Of a stretch of DNA of 64,000 nucleotides, positions 62,811 through 64,000 are shown in pieces; the first letter of the stretch is position 1, and each line of letters opens with the position of its first letter. Made by a program: the position numbers and the translations under genes. Below the pieces are notes generated by a model. It searched no databases and was not told the DNA's origin. It saw only the letters and a list, made by a program, of their open reading frames with translations. Source of the stretch: [Clostridium] celerecrescens 18A (GTDB lineage: Bacteria > Bacillota > Clostridia > Lachnospirales > Lachnospiraceae); the NCBI RefSeq assembly GCF_002797975.1, contig NZ_PGET01000001.1:3975501-4039500 (forward strand). Direction: 5' to 3'.

Positions 62811-64000
62811 TCAAGACTTCTCTTCATTCTCTCTTTCATAATCAAACCGAACTCTTCCCACCAGATAAATAGGCACGGTTATCTTCCGAACTGCCATACC
62901 GCCATAAGTATCCCCTTTCAGGAAATAAACAGCCTCTACCTTTTCATTTTTTAAAAGCTGCTGCACTGTATCTGTTTCTGATTTCTCAGCCTCTACCTCC
63001 ACGCCATAGCTATTATCATTTTTCCAGCGTTTTATAAGGAAATCAATTTCCCCGTCCTTATACGTTCCAAACATTGGAGCTATTCCTGTTATCTCAAAGC
63101 CCCTGATACGTTTTAACAACTCAATATACACAAAATTTTTACTTATCATTTCCCTTAGAGCAGGCAAATCTGCTCCTGCTGCATCCAGAAAATATCTGCA
63201 TACTCCAACATCCTGAAAATTAAGACGATTATACAAAGATACATTTACGGGATCACATTCATTGGCCTTATCACAATAACCTATGATATCTGAACGATAT
63301 AGCCAGTCTATAACTGCACAAATACTTTTCTTCATGGTTCTATTGCTTTTTCCATTATAAATAATACGAGATAATTCTGTAATTAAATCACCATGCTCCT
63401 TTTTCTCCCGGGCAGAAAGCTGTGCAATTGCAGGAAATATCTGCTCCAGCAAAATCATTTCCTGTATACCGCCTAAGTATCTTTTTGATTCTTCTATAAA
63501 AGTCCTTATAATCTGCGTCAAAACTTTTTTGCATTCTTGCGTATCCTGGGTTTCCATATAACAATTTATGACATCCGGATAGCCGCCTATTTCACAATAT
63601 ATCTTATAATATTCTTTTAGTTCATCATATTGTTCGGGATTACTGGAACCAAGCAGATCAACGTCATTGTAAAGCTTCCGTTTCCCAAATGCCTCAACAA
63701 ATTCTTCGAATGACAACGTATTAAGTATCAAATTCTCTGTGTCTCCTGCTGAAAGAAAATACCCCTTTTCCAATGTCTTTCCTAAGTAACTGCCTGCAAC
63801 TATAAAATGACATACAAAATCTCTTGAAAATCCTCTGATTTTGGAATACACTTTTGCTGATTCCTGAATCTCATCTATAACAATAATCGTGTCTTTGTTA
63901 TCCTCGAACCGGGAATCGAACAATCGGATAGCCTCTTGCAGCGCCTTTTCTATCCGCGGCTCTCCGGGCTTCCAGGCAGATGCCTGTTCCATACAAGCAA
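62811..64000 (-). CDS. AAA-family ATPase with C-terminal DUF4143 domain, 5' part beyond the window
   Basis: The reading frame runs out of the right edge, so the N-terminus with the Walker A is not visible. Seen are Walker B TIIVIDEIQESAKVY (36-50 of the visible part), the sensor region FIVAGSYLGKTL, LSFEEFVEAFGKRKLY, and a DUF4143 C-terminal domain with a restriction-like core DGEIDFLIKRWKNDNSYGVEVEAEK (D-x-D...ExE). Such proteins are widespread, often in multiple copies, and of unclear role; toxin/antitoxin-like or transposon-linked functions have been proposed. About 396 residues are present of some 430-500. Confidence 0.85.
   Translation of the reverse strand, partial: ACMEQASAWKPGEPRIEKALQEAIRLFDSRFEDNKDTIIVIDEIQESAKVYSKIRGFSRDFVCHFIVAGSYLGKTLEKGYFLSAGDTENLILNTLSFEEFVEAFGKRKLYNDVDLLGSSNPEQYDELKEYYKIYCEIGGYPDVINCYMETQDTQECKKVLTQIIRTFIEESKRYLGGIQEMILLEQIFPAIAQLSAREKKEHGDLITELSRIIYNGKSNRTMKKSICAVIDWLYRSDIIGYCDKANECDPVNVSLYNRLNFQDVGVCRYFLDAAGADLPALREMISKNFVYIELLKRIRGFEITGIAPMFGTYKDGEIDFLIKRWKNDNSYGVEVEAEKSETDTVQQLLKNEKVEAVYFLKGDTYGGMAVRKITVPIYLVGRVRFDYERENEEKS

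Overview
The window looks like chromosomal DNA of a spore-forming, anaerobic, low-to-mid GC Clostridia, most likely a Lachnospiraceae member (Lacrimispora/Lachnoclostridium-like). The pointers are dipicolinate synthase genes (dpaA/dpaB), a LysM protein of the clostridial spore type, strong GGAGG ribosome binding sites, DUF5688 and DUF624 proteins, and a YesM/YesN-type two-component system. The genus is inference.

Layout. 0-7 kb: HPr-like protein, chemoreceptor, dapA divergent from dpaA-dpaB with a sigma-K-like promoter, a decayed AbgB-type amidohydrolase, a GNAT protein and a LysM protein. 7-8.7 kb: a phosphodiesterase behind the remains of an MFS transporter gene. 8.7-20 kb: a visibly more AT-rich block for siroheme synthesis (hemA, precorrin-2 dehydrogenase, hemC, cobA-hemD fusion, a collapsed hemB, hemL) and, divergently across a LysR regulator, sulfite reduction (CoA-disulfide-reductase-like flavoprotein, AsrC-like siroheme reductase, YeiH-type membrane protein, CbiK-like chelatase). 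Two near-identical LysR boxes tie the two halves together. 20.2-24.5 kb: a locus with an NRAMP-fold transporter lacking the metal-binding motif, a 2-aminothiazoline-4-carboxylate (ATC) hydrolase-family protein, an N-carbamoyl amino acid hydrolase and an IclR regulator. A cysteine desulfidase remnant sits inside the operon, suggesting uptake and breakdown of a cyclic or carbamoylated cysteine-type compound. 24.5-28.9 kb: IS1182-like and TIGR04076-like remnants, DUF454, FMN-barrel and MocR genes, and gldA behind a consensus promoter with a 26-bp palindrome. 29-40 kb: an alpha-xyloside uptake and hydrolysis operon (binding protein, two permeases, two tandem GH31 enzymes, DUF624) with its YesM/YesN pair.

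40-61.5 kb is a defence island. It starts at an IS66 relic and att-like repeats. It carries a GHKL ATPase plus methyltransferase-like pair, then a complete DNA phosphorothioation modification-restriction system in the order dptF-dptG-dptH-dndB-dndC-dndD-dndE-dndA, and upstream of it an unrecognised two-gene unit whose larger protein ends in a PD-(D/E)xK-like nuclease fold. A 35-bp perfect palindrome overlaps a promoter-like sequence between dptH and dndB, so modification genes may be controlled separately from restriction genes. 61.2-64 kb: a decayed metallophosphoesterase, a DUF5688 protein and a partial AAA/DUF4143 ATPase.

Many intergenic stretches hold gene fossils (amidohydrolase, MFS, hemB, cyuA, transposases, metallophosphoesterase), so this is a region with much recent rearrangement.
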